Source of the DNA: Tritonibacter multivorans
Lineage (GTDB): Bacteria > Pseudomonadota > Alphaproteobacteria > Rhodobacterales > Rhodobacteraceae
DNA length: 64,000 nt
Direction: 5' to 3'
Assembly (NCBI RefSeq): GCF_001458415.1
Contig: NZ_CYSD01000002.1
Location: 1 to 64,000 of the forward strand
A program made the position numbers and the translations under genes. The notes under the pieces are model-generated. The model did no database searches. It saw nothing but the letters and a program-made list of their open reading frames with translations, and was not told the DNA's origin. How positions within the stretch are numbered: the first letter of the stretch is position 1; each line of letters starts with the position of its first letter. Positions 26,605 to 36,207 of this stretch are shown piece by piece.

Positions 26605-27674
26605 TTCGTATTGAACCTCGTGACACCCCGTCCAGAGCGTTTGCGCTTGGTGTTCCTCTTCTTTCCGCTTTGGTCGCATTAGGCTTTGCGGCCATTCCGC
26701 TTTTGGCGGCCGGGGCGAACCCGATTGCGGCCTATGGCGCGATGTTCAAAGGCGTCTTTGGTTCGGTATTTGCCTTTACCGAAATGCTGACCCGCGCGAC
26801 GCCTTTGATCTTTACCGGGCTGGCCGCGGCATTGGCGTTTCGCGCAAAACTGTGGAACATCGGCGGCGAAGGTCAGCTTTACCTTGGTGCGATGGCTGCG
26901 GTGGCCATTGGCGCTGGGGCATTGGACATCCCCGGGATTTTTCTCGTGCCGCTGATCGTGGTTATGGGGGCCGCTGCAGGTGCGGTCGGCATGGCGGCGC
27001 CGACTTATCTGCGGGTCAAATTTGGTGCCGATGAAGTTGTCACCACGCTATTGCTGAATTTCATCATTTTGATCCTGGTTCAGATGATGCTTGAAGGGCC
27101 GCTGCAAGATCCGATGGGGCTTGGCTGGCCGCAATCTGCACCCATTCTGGATCAGGGTATGCTGCCCAAATTGATGGACCGGATGCGCCTGCATTCTGGG
27201 TTTATTCTGGCGCTGATCCTGGCCATTGTCGCGCAATTTATGCTGATCCGATCGGTATGGGGGTTCAAACTGCGCGCAGTGGGGGAAAACGTCGCTGCCG
27301 CACGCCATGCGGGGATCAATGTGAACCGGTCTTTCTTTGGCGTGGCCGCGATCTCGGGCGCGCTGGCCGGGCTGGCCGGCGTCAGCGAAGTGGCCGGGCT
27401 CAAAGGATACCTGACCGCCGACTTGTCCCCGGGCTTTGGCTACACTGGCATTGTTGTGGCCATGCTGGCGGGGCTTTCCCCCATTGGCGTGGTGCTGGCA
27501 GCCTTGTTCATTGCGTCCGTCTTTGTCGGCGCAGACGGGATGAGCCGCGCAATGGGCGTGTCTTCATTTCTTGCGGATCTTGTTGTCTCTGTCTCGTTGT
27601 TGTGCGTGCTGGTCGGAGGGTTCTTCGCAAAGTTCCGCGTTGTTCTGGCTGGCAAAGGGGAGGTCGCACAATGA
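26601..27674 (+). CDS. Nucleoside-type ABC transporter permease 1
   Basis: A 357-residue BPD_transp_2 family permease, about 8-9 membrane helices, with FRAKLWNIGGEGQLYLGAM and the EAA-like AARHAGINVNRSFFGVAAISGALAGLAG region. It pairs with the next gene as a heterodimeric channel. Overlaps by 4 bp at both ends. Confidence 0.92.
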   Translation: MIRIEPRDTPSRAFALGVPLLSALVALGFAAIPLLAAGANPIAAYGAMFKGVFGSVFAFTEMLTRATPLIFTGLAAALAFRAKLWNIGGEGQLYLGAMAAVAIGAGALDIPGIFLVPLIVVMGAAAGAVGMAAPTYLRVKFGADEVVTTLLLNFIILILVQMMLEGPLQDPMGLGWPQSAPILDQGMLPKLMDRMRLHSGFILALILAIVAQFMLIRSVWGFKLRAVGENVAAARHAGINVNRSFFGVAAISGALAGLAGVSEVAGLKGYLTADLSPGFGYTGIVVAMLAGLSPIGVVLAALFIASVFVGADGMSRAMGVSSFLADLVVSVSLLCVLVGGFFAKFRVVLAGKGEVAQ

Positions 27675-28615
27675 TGGATCTGCTGAATATCCTGCTCAGC
27701 GACAGCTTTTGGGCCGCTTCCCTGCGCATCGCGACCCCATTGATCTTTGGTGTTCTGGGCGCGCTGATCTGCGAACGCAGCGGGGTTTTGAACCTTGGGA
27801 TCGAGGGGATCTTTGTCGTTGGCGCAATGTGCGGATGGATGGCGGTCTGGCTTGGCGCGAGCCTTTGGGGCGGTGTGCTGGCCGCTGCCTTGGCCGGAGC
27901 GGCCTTTGGGTTTTTGCATGCGCTCCTCACCGTGCCGCTGGGCCTGTCGCAACATGTCTCGGGGCTGGGGATTACCTTGTTTGCCACCTCAGCCAGTTAC
28001 TTCACCTACCGGACAGCCCTGCCCAATGTGTCCTCCCCGCCGCGGATCGAACCGTTCCAACCGCTCGATATTCCGGTTTTGTCTGACCTGCCGGTGTTGG
28101 GGCCGGTCCTGTTTCAGCAAACCGCATTGACCTGGCTTGCGCTGGGAATGGTGGGTTTGGTCTGGTTTGTACTGGATCGCACAGCCCTTGGCGTCGCACT
28201 CAAAGCGGTTGGTGACAATCCAGACAGCGTCGATGCCCAGGGCCTGTCGGTCTATGGGCTGCGGATCGGCGCCATCGTGGCCGGGTCGTCCCTCATGGCA
28301 TTGGGCGGTGCGTTTCTGACCATGTCCGCGTTTGACGCCTTCTTTTTCGGTATGGTCAACGGGCGCGGCTGGGTCTGTATTGCATTGGTGATCTTTGCCA
28401 GCTGGCGTCCGGGCAAAGCCCTATTGGGGGCCATATTATTTGGCGCGTTTGATGCCCTACAGGTCAGGTTACAGACAGAAATGGGCGCTCTGGTTCCCGG
28501 TCAGGTGTTTCTTATGGCGCCCTATATTCTGTCGATTACCGCACTTGTCATTGCAGCGCGGTCCGCAGATTACCCGCGCGCGCTGCTGACACCTTGGTTC
28601 AAAGGACAACGGTGA
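27671..28615 (+). CDS. Nucleoside-type ABC transporter permease 2
   Basis: A 314-residue BPD_transp_2 permease: ERSGVLNLGIEGIFVVGA, LSQHVSGLGITLFATSASYF, and ALKAVGDNPDSVDAQGLSVYG. The frame is open far upstream, but the ATGATG overlapping the previous stop is the natural start (MMDLLNILL). The pair of permeases plus BMP protein and double ATPase make a complete importer. Confidence 0.92.
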   Translation: MMDLLNILLSDSFWAASLRIATPLIFGVLGALICERSGVLNLGIEGIFVVGAMCGWMAVWLGASLWGGVLAAALAGAAFGFLHALLTVPLGLSQHVSGLGITLFATSASYFTYRTALPNVSSPPRIEPFQPLDIPVLSDLPVLGPVLFQQTALTWLALGMVGLVWFVLDRTALGVALKAVGDNPDSVDAQGLSVYGLRIGAIVAGSSLMALGGAFLTMSAFDAFFFGMVNGRGWVCIALVIFASWRPGKALLGAILFGAFDALQVRLQTEMGALVPGQVFLMAPYILSITALVIAARSADYPRALLTPWFKGQR

Positions 28616-28637
28616 TTAAAAACTCCTGCGCCAAACG

Positions 28638-28674
28638 AATATGCCCGATGGTCGAAGCCACCACCGGGCATATT
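28638..28674. terminator. Bidirectional stem-loop between convergent nucleoside and polyamine operons
   Basis: AATATGCCCG pairs with CGGGCATATT, extended after one mismatch by TGGT/ACCA, with loop CGAAGCC. It lies between the permease 2 stop and the potI stop, so it can serve both converging transcripts; T-rich flanks (TATTCCTATT on the plus strand) are modest. Confidence 0.75.
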
Positions 28675-28675
28675 C

Positions 28676-29488
28676 CTATTGTTGCGCCATCTGTTCATCG
28701 CGCTTCTGTCTGGAAATCGCGCGTTTGGTCGAAATGGATGCGGTCAGGACACCGATGGTGACAAAAGCAATGATGATCGTCGACAGCGCATTGATTTCAG
28801 GGCTGACCCCAAGGCGCACAGCCGAGAAAATCTTGATCGGCAGGGTCGTCGCCGCCGGACCCGAGGTAAAGGACGCGATCACCAGATCATCAAGCGACAG
28901 GGTAAACGCCAGCAACCAGCCCGAAATCACCGCCGGCGCAATGATCGGCAAGGTGACAGAGCGGAACGCGTCCCATGGCGTGCAGCCCAGATCCATCGCG
29001 GCCTCTTCGAGGCTTTTGTCGAACGTTACCATCCGCGAAGACACGACAACCGAGACAAAGCACATGGAAAACGTAGCATGGGCCAGAACAATGGTGGTCA
29101 CCCCACGGTCCAACCCGACCGAAATAAACAGGAGAAGAAGCGACAGGCCTGTGATGACTTCGGGCATAACAAGCGGCGCATAGATCATACCCGAAAACAG
29201 GGTTCGGCCGAAAAACCGCCCTCCGCGCACCAGAACAAAGGCCGCCATCGTTCCCAGAACGGTAGCAATTGTGGAAGAAATCGTCGCCACCTTCACCGTC
29301 ACCCAAGCCGCATCAAGGAAAGCCTCGTTCTGCAACAGCTCTCCGTACCATTTGGTGGAGAACCCCGCCCAGACCGTCACGAGCTTGGACTCGTTGAAGC
29401 TGTAGACGATCAAAATGATCATCGGGATATAGAGAAACGCAAATCCAAAGGTCAGAGAGACCGCATTGAACCAGGTGAACTTTCTCAT
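28676..29488 (-). CDS. potI: Polyamine ABC transporter permease PotI/PotC-type
   Basis: A 270-residue inner-membrane permease with about six helices and the EAA loop EEAAMDLGCTPWDAFRSVTLPIIAP. Opening FTWFNAVSLTFGFAFLYIPMIILI is typical of PotI/PotC. Start chosen at MRKFTWF, whose ATG overlaps the potH stop (ATGA); a 43-codon longer reading would lie inside potH. Last gene of potFGHI. Confidence 0.92.
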   Translation of the reverse strand: MRKFTWFNAVSLTFGFAFLYIPMIILIVYSFNESKLVTVWAGFSTKWYGELLQNEAFLDAAWVTVKVATISSTIATVLGTMAAFVLVRGGRFFGRTLFSGMIYAPLVMPEVITGLSLLLLFISVGLDRGVTTIVLAHATFSMCFVSVVVSSRMVTFDKSLEEAAMDLGCTPWDAFRSVTLPIIAPAVISGWLLAFTLSLDDLVIASFTSGPAATTLPIKIFSAVRLGVSPEINALSTIIIAFVTIGVLTASISTKRAISRQKRDEQMAQQ

Positions 29489-30381
29489 TGGTCCGCCTCC
29501 CTCTGCTTCTGTTCGTTGCGCTGGAACAGGACGATCGGGATGATCAGGATCAGCAGCAGGATGATGGCAACGGCGGACGCCACAGGCCAGTCGCGGTTCG
29601 AGAAGAACTCTTCCCACAGCACCTTGCCGATCATCAGGGTTTTGGAGCCGCCCAGAAGCGACGGGATCACAAATTCACCTAGGGCAGGAATAAACACCAG
29701 AAAGCAGCCCGCGATCACACCCGGCTTTGCCAGATGCACGGTAACGGACCAGAAAGCGCCAATCTTGGTACATCCCAAATCCTGCGCCGCTTCCAGCAGC
29801 GATCCATCGAGCTTCTCCAAGGTGGAATAGATCGGCAAAATCATAAACGGCAAATAGGTGTAAACGATGCCAATATAGACCGCCGTATTGGTGTTCAGGA
29901 TGACCAAAGGCTCTGAAACAAGCCCTGTCCACATCAGGATCTGGTTCAAAAACCCTTCGTTCGACAAAATACCGATCCACGCATAGACGCGGATCAGAAA
30001 ACTGGTCCAGAACGGCAGGATCACCAGCATCATCAGGCTGGGCCGCCATTCGTCCGGGGCATTTGCCATCGCATAGGCAATTGGAAAACCGATCAGCAAG
30101 GTAAAGAACGTCGCCAGCGCCGCGATCTGCAGGCTGGACAGATACGCCTTCCAATACAGGTCGTCCGACGTCAGGAACACATAGTTCTCAAAATCCAAGG
30201 CCGCCCAAAAGACACGAAACCCCGCCCAGCCTTCGGACAGGTCAAGCGTCGGTGTATAGGGCGGAATTGAGATCGCGTAATCCGACATCGAGATCTTCAA
30301 TACGATCAGGAAGGGCACCAGAAACAGGGCAAACAGCCACAGATACGGCACCCCAATCAGCAGTCGACGCGCAAGGTTCAT
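29485..30381 (-). CDS. potH: Polyamine ABC transporter permease PotH/PotB-type
   Basis: A 298-residue permease: PYLWLFALFLVPFLIVLKISMSD at the N-terminus, SFLIRVYAWIGILSNEGFLNQ in the middle and EAA loop LLEAAQDLGCTKIGAFWSVT. I start at MNLARRLL just after potG; the longer reading overlaps potG by 80 bases. Heterodimer partner of PotI. Confidence 0.92.
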   Translation of the reverse strand: MNLARRLLIGVPYLWLFALFLVPFLIVLKISMSDYAISIPPYTPTLDLSEGWAGFRVFWAALDFENYVFLTSDDLYWKAYLSSLQIAALATFFTLLIGFPIAYAMANAPDEWRPSLMMLVILPFWTSFLIRVYAWIGILSNEGFLNQILMWTGLVSEPLVILNTNTAVYIGIVYTYLPFMILPIYSTLEKLDGSLLEAAQDLGCTKIGAFWSVTVHLAKPGVIAGCFLVFIPALGEFVIPSLLGGSKTLMIGKVLWEEFFSNRDWPVASAVAIILLLILIIPIVLFQRNEQKQREADQ

Positions 30382-30391
30382 CAGCTGTGCC

Positions 30392-31522
30392 CTACCCTGC
30401 CAAGACGATGCCGGCCGTGTCAGTCCAAGACAGCCAGACCTTGTCGTTCCAAGTGATCCCCCGACGCGCAATACGGCGGGTATTTGCGGTTTGCGACTTT
30501 ACCAGCGCGCCGTTTTCCAGACGCACATAATAGGTGGAGATATTGCCAAGATAGGCAATGTCCTCGACCTCACCGGAAATCCGGTTGTGGACGTCTGTGG
30601 GCTCTTCCGTACCGATCACGATTTTTTCGGGGCGAATGGCAAAAGCACCACCCTGACCGCTGGAAACCCCGGCACCGGACATGCCGCGGATCGGGCTGTG
30701 ACCTTCGGCCCAGGCCAGTTCCGCCGCCTCGCCATCGGCCTTGGCGATGCGGCCCTCGATGATATTCACGTCACCAATAAAATCCGCCACGTAAACAGAA
30801 TTTGGTGCTTCATAGATACGATCAGGCGTGTCCACCTGCACCAGCTTGCCATGATCCATCACCGCGATCCGGCTGGCCATGGTCATGGCTTCTTCTTGGT
30901 CATGGGTCACAATCACAAAGGTCGTGCCGGTCTTTTCCTGAATATCCATCAGCTCGAACTGGGTTTCCTGACGCAGCTTTTTATCAAGCGCCCCAAGGGG
31001 TTCGTCCAGCAGCAGGAGCTTGGGTGCCTTTGCCAACGCCCGCGCAAGCGCAACACGTTGGCGTTGCCCCCCAGACAGCTGATGCGGTTTGCGCGATGCA
31101 AACTTACCCAGCTGCACAAGCCGCAGCATTTCGTCGACACGCCCCTTTATCTCGGACTTTGGCATCTCCGAACGTTTCAGACCAAAGGCCAGATTGTCCG
31201 CCACCGACAGATGCGGAAACAGCGCATAGGACTGGAACATCATGTTCACCGCGCGTTTGTTCGCCGGCACGCCCTTCATGTCCTGCCCGTCGATTGTGAT
31301 GGTGCCTTTGGTGACGTTTTCAAACCCTCCCAACATCCGCATCATTGTGGTCTTCCCACAGCCCGATGGCCCCAAAAGCGCAAAGAACTCGCGAGGAAAA
31401 ATCTTGAGGTCGATATTGTCGATGGCCGTAAAGTCACCGTAGTTTTTGGTGACCCCGGAAAATTCGATCATCGGCTTGGCGTCGGCATCCAGCCAAGGGA
31501 CAAAAACGTCTGTGGCGTTCAT
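30392..31522 (-). CDS. potG: Polyamine ABC transporter ATPase
   Basis: A 376-residue ABC ATPase with Walker A LLGPSGCGKTTMMRMLGG, signature LSGGQRQRVALARAL, Walker B LLLLDEPLGALD, and a C-terminal TOBE-type domain (about residues 290-370; FAIRPEKIVIG). The N-terminal extension MNATDVFVPWLDADAKPMI is as in PotG. Drives uptake of putrescine or spermidine through PotHI. Confidence 0.94.
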   Translation of the reverse strand: MNATDVFVPWLDADAKPMIEFSGVTKNYGDFTAIDNIDLKIFPREFFALLGPSGCGKTTMMRMLGGFENVTKGTITIDGQDMKGVPANKRAVNMMFQSYALFPHLSVADNLAFGLKRSEMPKSEIKGRVDEMLRLVQLGKFASRKPHQLSGGQRQRVALARALAKAPKLLLLDEPLGALDKKLRQETQFELMDIQEKTGTTFVIVTHDQEEAMTMASRIAVMDHGKLVQVDTPDRIYEAPNSVYVADFIGDVNIIEGRIAKADGEAAELAWAEGHSPIRGMSGAGVSSGQGGAFAIRPEKIVIGTEEPTDVHNRISGEVEDIAYLGNISTYYVRLENGALVKSQTANTRRIARRGITWNDKVWLSWTDTAGIVLAG

Positions 31523-31547
31523 AAGAGCAGGTCCTGAAAGGGAAAAC

Positions 31548-31567
31548 CTGGACCCTGCAGGGTCCAG
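31548..31567 (-). terminator. Perfect 20-bp palindrome between potF and potG
   Basis: CTGGACCC and GGGTCCAG flank a TGCA centre, giving an 8-bp stem; on the minus strand it is followed by GTTTTCCC. It would form a stable hairpin in the potF-potG spacer. Consistent with an attenuator or 3'-end stabiliser that raises PotF over the membrane parts. Confidence 0.65.
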
Positions 31568-31591
31568 ATCTGTCTTTTGAATGTCAGCAGC

Positions 31592-32677
31592 TTAGCTGCC
31601 GGATTTGACCTTTGCCCACATGCGAGTGGCAATGCGCTGGGTTTTCGGGTCGTAGGGCGATTTGGTGTAGAGGTTTTTGATCGTCTCTGCATCCGGGTAA
31701 ATGGCCGGATCGCCAATTACGTCTTCCACCAGAAATTCCTGCGACGCGAGATTGCCGTTTGCGTAGTAAACATAGTTCGACGCGGTCGCCATATTGTTGG
31801 CATCCAAGATGAAGTTGATGAACTTATGCGCCGCGCCCGGATCTGGCGCGTCTACCGGAATGGCAAGTTGGTCAAACCACATCAGCGCACCCTCTTTCGG
31901 CGCATGATAGGCAATCTCGACGCCATTGTCGGCCTCTGCGGCACGATCCCGGGCCTGAAGAATGTCACCGGACCACCCGACAGCCACGCAGATCTCACCA
32001 TTGGCCAGGGCATTGATATACTCAGAGCTGTGGAATTTGCGCACATAGGGTGCAACCGCGGCCAAGACGTCTTCGGCCTTCTTCACGGTGTCCGCATCCG
32101 ATGCGTCGGGGTCTTCGCCAATGTACTTCAGCGCAGCCGGGATCAGTTCATCTGGTGCATCAAGGAAATGAACGCCGCAGTCCGCGAGTTTTTCCATGTT
32201 TGCCGGGTCAAACACCAAAGCCAAGGAATCGAGCGGTGCATCCGCGCCAAGCGCCTCTTGCACTTTGGTGATGTTAGCGCCAATCCCGGTGGTGCCCCAC
32301 ATGTAGTTGATAGAGTATTCGTTGCCCGGATCATATGTCGCGGTGCGTTCTTCGATGTCGGACCAGACGTTGCCAATATTGCTCAGCAGGTTTTTATCAA
32401 GCTTCTGAAACGCGCCGGCTTGGATTTGGCGCTGCAGGAAAGATCCAGTGGGAACCACCACGTCATAGCCTGACCCGCCCGCAAGCAGTTTGGTCTCGAG
32501 GAGTTCGTTGCTATCAAAGACGTCGTAGATCAGTTTAATGCCGGTTTCTTCTTCGAATTTGGTCAGCAGCGATTCATCAATGTAGTCGGACCAATTGTAG
32601 ACGCGCACCTCTTCTGCATTGGCGACAGAGGCCGCTGCGAGTAGCGCGATGGCGGAAAGTGTGGACAGTTTCTTCAT
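31592..32677 (-). CDS. potF: Putrescine/spermidine-binding periplasmic protein
   Basis: A 361-residue polyamine-binding protein: signal peptide MKKLSTLSAIALLAAASVANA, then VRVYNWSDYIDESLLTKFEE, SGYDVVVPTGSFLQRQI and INYMWGTTGIGAN, all PotD/PotF landmarks. It captures polyamine for PotGHI. Transcribed from the 304-bp spacer shared with the GntR gene (both on the minus strand, GntR upstream). Confidence 0.95.
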   Translation of the reverse strand: MKKLSTLSAIALLAAASVANAEEVRVYNWSDYIDESLLTKFEEETGIKLIYDVFDSNELLETKLLAGGSGYDVVVPTGSFLQRQIQAGAFQKLDKNLLSNIGNVWSDIEERTATYDPGNEYSINYMWGTTGIGANITKVQEALGADAPLDSLALVFDPANMEKLADCGVHFLDAPDELIPAALKYIGEDPDASDADTVKKAEDVLAAVAPYVRKFHSSEYINALANGEICVAVGWSGDILQARDRAAEADNGVEIAYHAPKEGALMWFDQLAIPVDAPDPGAAHKFINFILDANNMATASNYVYYANGNLASQEFLVEDVIGDPAIYPDAETIKNLYTKSPYDPKTQRIATRMWAKVKSGS

Positions 32678-32703
32678 GGCTATCTCCCTGTTGATGGCAA
32701 AAG

Positions 32704-32964
32704 TTTGATCAAAAGTTTGAGTAAGGCAAGTTTTTTACGAGCTTCAAATTTAAGAGAGGCCCCAGTTTGGCCTTCTGAGGTTGTTTTCCTGTGGCACGGA
32801 CCCCAAAGCGCCCTCGCATCAGGCAGTCTGCGAAATTCCCGAACCGCAAAACCCAGTAAAGCGTTTAAATCAGGCGGAAACTTATTCAGCGACTCGTGGA
32901 TTTGATCGATCAAATGTGGCGTCAACAACCGCGTTTCTGGGCCTGACCCCAAAATATGATCAAA
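32704..32964. promoter_or_regulatory. Three TTTGATCA-type palindromes upstream of potF
   Basis: The spacer between potF and the GntR gene (32678-32980) contains no gene. It contains TTTGATCAAA (32704-32713, perfect), TTTGATCGATCAAA (32901-32914, perfect 14 bp) and TGATCAAA (32957-32964). The repetition of one symmetric word near potF suggests operator sites for the neighbouring GntR/FCD regulator. Confidence 0.55.
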
Positions 32965-32980
32965 TTATAAGCGATCTGGT

Positions 32981-33658
32981 CTACACGCCTGCGGCAATTT
33001 TGACGCGACCCGCCGCCACAACCCCGTCCTGGATATCTCCTTCTATTGCAGTCACCAAAGCCTCCGCATTGCGCTCATCCAAAGCGTTGAGGATCGCTTT
33101 GTGATGATCAACAACATAGAAGTCACTGACATTCTTAATTAATTCACGGTGAAACGGGCCAAGCTGCAACCAGATGCTCTCGATCAATGGCATAGCGACC
33201 AAATCGGGGTTGGCTTGATATAGTTTGCGGTGAAAGTCCTGATTCAGACGCGTCAGGCGGTCATAATCCTGGGCAGCAATGGCCTCATCCATCTTGTCAT
33301 CAATGGCGCGCAGATCCTGCACGCGCACGCCAGAAACATAGGGCAGCGCCCGTTCGGCCGCGTGCCGTTCCAGAACGGTCCGGGTTGCAACCAGATCCTC
33401 AAACCGCCCGGCAGTCATCTCGGGCACCAACATGCGGCGATTGTCCTGCGGCGTTATCGCCTGTTCTGAACTCAGGCGGCGCAGGGCTTCGCGAATGGGG
33501 GTTGGGCTCAGGCCAAGCTGCTCTGCCACGCCCCGCATTGTCAGGGATGTCCCGGTCGGGATCGCCCCAACCATAATCGCATTTCGCAGCCGCGCGTATA
33601 CATACTCTTGGCTGGTCAGCTGCGCAGAGGTTTCAATCTCTGGGATCTCTAGGCGCAT
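32981..33658 (-). CDS. GntR-family regulator (FCD subfamily)
   Basis: A 225-residue regulator: winged helix VYARLRNAIMVGAIPTGTSL ... LGLSPTPIREALRRLSSE, then an all-helical FCD effector domain with metal-binding-like His residues (LNQDFHRKLY, DHHKAIL). Start MRLEIPEI follows AGGA by 7 bases; a 19-codon longer reading lacks such a site. It stands between potF and the divergent oxidase, so likely controls polyamine uptake and use. The effector is unknown. Confidence 0.87.
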   Translation of the reverse strand: MRLEIPEIETSAQLTSQEYVYARLRNAIMVGAIPTGTSLTMRGVAEQLGLSPTPIREALRRLSSEQAITPQDNRRMLVPEMTAGRFEDLVATRTVLERHAAERALPYVSGVRVQDLRAIDDKMDEAIAAQDYDRLTRLNQDFHRKLYQANPDLVAMPLIESIWLQLGPFHRELIKNVSDFYVVDHHKAILNALDERNAEALVTAIEGDIQDGVVAAGRVKIAAGV

Positions 33659-33861
33659 TTTTTGGTCCTGTGTGCAGTCTCTCGCGACCTTAGGTTTGAG
33701 TTTGACTCGAGTCAATTAAGCTGTCACGTTTCAAAAAATGCTATCACATTTCATAGAAAGCTGTGCCAAATGAGCCCCGATTTTGCCATTTCTGCGAAAG
33801 CCAGGACTGCGCCCTTCGACGCGAAGCCGCGCCGCCTGCAGGGTTCACCTGTGGGGATGGG

Positions 33862-35169
33862 ATGACGGCTTTGGGACATTACGCAGGCGATGGGTCTCAT
33901 ACAGGCAGCTACTACGCCGCCTCCGCAAATGTGGTGCAGCTACGTCCACAGCTGACACGCGACCACAGCTTTGACATTTGCGTGGTTGGCGCAGGCTATA
34001 CAGGTCTTTCAACCGCCCTGCACCTTGCCGAAAAAGGGTTCAAAGTCGCCATCGTCGAAGGCGCGCGGATCGGTTGGGGCGCATCGGGTCGCAATGGCGG
34101 GCAGATTGTCAACGGGCTCAATGCCTCGCTGCAAACCATCAAGCGCCGGTACGGGCAGGACACCGCAAATTTCGTTGCAGGCCTTGTGACCGAAGGCGGT
34201 GATATCATTCGCGACCGGGTGGCAAGCTACGACATCAAATGCGATCTCAAGGCCACCAACCTGTTCACCGCCTACACCAGCGCCCATATGCGCGAGCTTG
34301 AAGAGCGGCTGGAGCTGTGGCGCGGGTACGGCATCACCACTCAGGAAATGGTCGACAAAGACAGGACCCGCGATTTTGTCGGATCTGACGCCTATGCGGG
34401 TGGGATGATTGACCATGCCGGCGGCCATCTGCATCCGCTGAACCTCGCCTTGGGCGAAGCCGCCGCCTTTGAACAGAACGGCGGCACGATCTTTGAGATG
34501 TCCAAGGTGGTGCATGTGGATCAGGACGGCCCGCAGCCTGTTGTGCAAACCGAAAACGGCCGCATCACCTGCAACAAAGTCGTTCTTTGTGGCAACGCCT
34601 ATCTGGGGCACGTCGTCCCGGCCCTCACATCCCGCGTTATGCCGGTATCGACCCAGATTATGGCGACCGAGCCGCTGGACGCCGACCTCGCGCAGCGGCT
34701 GTTGCCAACGGACACCTGCGTTGAGGACATTCGCTACATTCTGGACTATTTCCGTCTGTCTGCAGACAATCGCCTGCTGTTTGGCGGCGGCACAGTTTAT
34801 GGCGGCGCGGACCCTAAAGACATAGTAGCCAAGCTGCGCAAAAACATGAACCGGGTTTTCCCCGAACTCCGCCGCACGCGCATCGACTATGCCTGGAGCG
34901 GAAATTTTGCGCTCTCGTTCAGCCGCGTCCCGCAAATGGGCCGTTTGAATGAAAACACATATTTCGCGCATGGCTATTCGGGTCATGGTGTAACCGGCTC
35001 CCATACGTTTGGTCGCATCCTCTCCGAGGCGATCGCGGGCGACATGAGCCGGTTTGACGTATTCTCTAACGTACCCTGGATCCCCTTCCCCGGCGGGCGC
35101 CTGTTCCGTGTGCCCTATTCGGTGATTGGCTCTTGGTATTACGCATTCAAAGACCGTTTTGGCATCTGA
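33862..35169 (+). CDS. FAD-dependent amine oxidase, gamma-glutamylputrescine oxidase-like
   Basis: A 435-residue DAO-family flavoenzyme: SYYAASANVV, then FAD motif VVGAGYTGLSTALHLAEKG, GARIGWGASGRNGGQIVNGL and C-terminal GYSGHGVTGSHTFGRIL, the pattern of PuuB/OrdL. PuuB oxidises gamma-glutamylputrescine in the Puu pathway, but no PuuA ligase is in view, so a related amine or amino acid may be used. I start at MTALGHYAGDG, preceded by GGGGAT; a 33-codon longer, Cys-rich leader has no family support. It lies 7 bp before the agmatinase gene. Confidence 0.87.
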   Translation: MTALGHYAGDGSHTGSYYAASANVVQLRPQLTRDHSFDICVVGAGYTGLSTALHLAEKGFKVAIVEGARIGWGASGRNGGQIVNGLNASLQTIKRRYGQDTANFVAGLVTEGGDIIRDRVASYDIKCDLKATNLFTAYTSAHMRELEERLELWRGYGITTQEMVDKDRTRDFVGSDAYAGGMIDHAGGHLHPLNLALGEAAAFEQNGGTIFEMSKVVHVDQDGPQPVVQTENGRITCNKVVLCGNAYLGHVVPALTSRVMPVSTQIMATEPLDADLAQRLLPTDTCVEDIRYILDYFRLSADNRLLFGGGTVYGGADPKDIVAKLRKNMNRVFPELRRTRIDYAWSGNFALSFSRVPQMGRLNENTYFAHGYSGHGVTGSHTFGRILSEAIAGDMSRFDVFSNVPWIPFPGGRLFRVPYSVIGSWYYAFKDRFGI

Positions 35170-35176
35170 GGACACC

Positions 35177-36145
35177 ATGACCCCCAAAGGCGATCAAGCA
35201 TTCCGCAAGACCGACCCCAAAGGCCGCTGGCCCGAGATGACCTATGGCGGCGCGCTCAGCTTTTTGCGCCGGGATTACAGCCGTGACCTTGCGGGCGTCG
35301 ATGTCGCTGTGATCGGCATTCCCTTTGACAATGCGGTCACCTACCGTCCGGGATGCCGCCTTGGTCCGCGCGCTTTGCGCGAAGCCTCGGTCCAGCTGGC
35401 AGAGCTCAAGGCGTTTCCCTGGGGGTTTGATCCGTTCGAAACCCTGAATGTTGTCGACTATGGCGACGTGTTTATGGACCCCCACCATCCGGAAACAGTG
35501 GCAAAAACCATCGAAGCGGCCGCGAAGAAAATCCTCTCGAACGGCACCAAACTGCTCTCGCTTGGGGGCGACCATTCCATCAGCTACCCCCTCTTGCGGG
35601 CCCATGCAGAACAACATGGCCCAATTGCCCTGCTGCAGTTCGACGCCCATTGTGACACCTGGCCAGACGATGGCGTGACCATGGATCATGGCACAATGTT
35701 CGGCCGAGCCGCCGCCGAGGGTGTGATTGACGTGAGCAAATCCACTCAGATCGGCCTGCGGACATACAACGACAGCGATCACGGGTTCGAAATCCTCTCG
35801 AGCCCATGGATCCACCGCAATGGGATCGAGGCCGCAATCGACGTGTTCAAAACCCGTGCCGGCGATGCGCCGGTCTATGTGAGCTTTGACATCGACATGC
35901 TGGACCCGGCCTTTGCCCCCGGCACTGGCACACCTGTTCCCGGCGGCCTTTCCACATGGCAGGGGCTGGAATTCGTACGCGCCATGTCAGACCTGAATTT
36001 GATTGGCATGGACATTGTGGAGGTCTCGCCCCCCTACGACCACGCCGAAATCACGGCGCTTGCTGGGGCGCATGTCGCGCATGACTTCCTGTGCGTTCTG
36101 GCGCAGCAGGCAGGGGCAGAACAAAAACCCGTCGGTCGCTTATGA
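35177..36145 (+). CDS. speB: Agmatinase (arginase/ureohydrolase family)
   Basis: A 322-residue ureohydrolase with the Mn-binding motifs GGDHSISYP, QFDAHCDTWPD and SFDIDMLDPAFAPGTGTPVPGG in order. It would split agmatine to putrescine plus urea; guanidinobutyrase activity is possible in this family. The start MTPKGDQ follows GAGG and lies just after the oxidase stop. With the oxidase and potFGHI it forms a polyamine supply and use group. Confidence 0.9.
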   Translation: MTPKGDQAFRKTDPKGRWPEMTYGGALSFLRRDYSRDLAGVDVAVIGIPFDNAVTYRPGCRLGPRALREASVQLAELKAFPWGFDPFETLNVVDYGDVFMDPHHPETVAKTIEAAAKKILSNGTKLLSLGGDHSISYPLLRAHAEQHGPIALLQFDAHCDTWPDDGVTMDHGTMFGRAAAEGVIDVSKSTQIGLRTYNDSDHGFEILSSPWIHRNGIEAAIDVFKTRAGDAPVYVSFDIDMLDPAFAPGTGTPVPGGLSTWQGLEFVRAMSDLNLIGMDIVEVSPPYDHAEITALAGAHVAHDFLCVLAQQAGAEQKPVGRL

Positions 36146-36207
36146 CCCGGTGCAACACCCACAGCGCCCCATCGTTCTGACCAAACCGCGGACCCGGTTC
36201 TTGATTA

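Noticed and set aside
27257-27670. Upstream extension of permease 2 to 452 residues
   Set aside because: The added part lies wholly inside permease 1 in another frame and has no membrane-like sequence; the ATGATG overlap is the real start.
31577-32473. 298-codon plus-strand frame opposite potF
   Set aside because: Antisense to a well-supported gene; no domain recognised.
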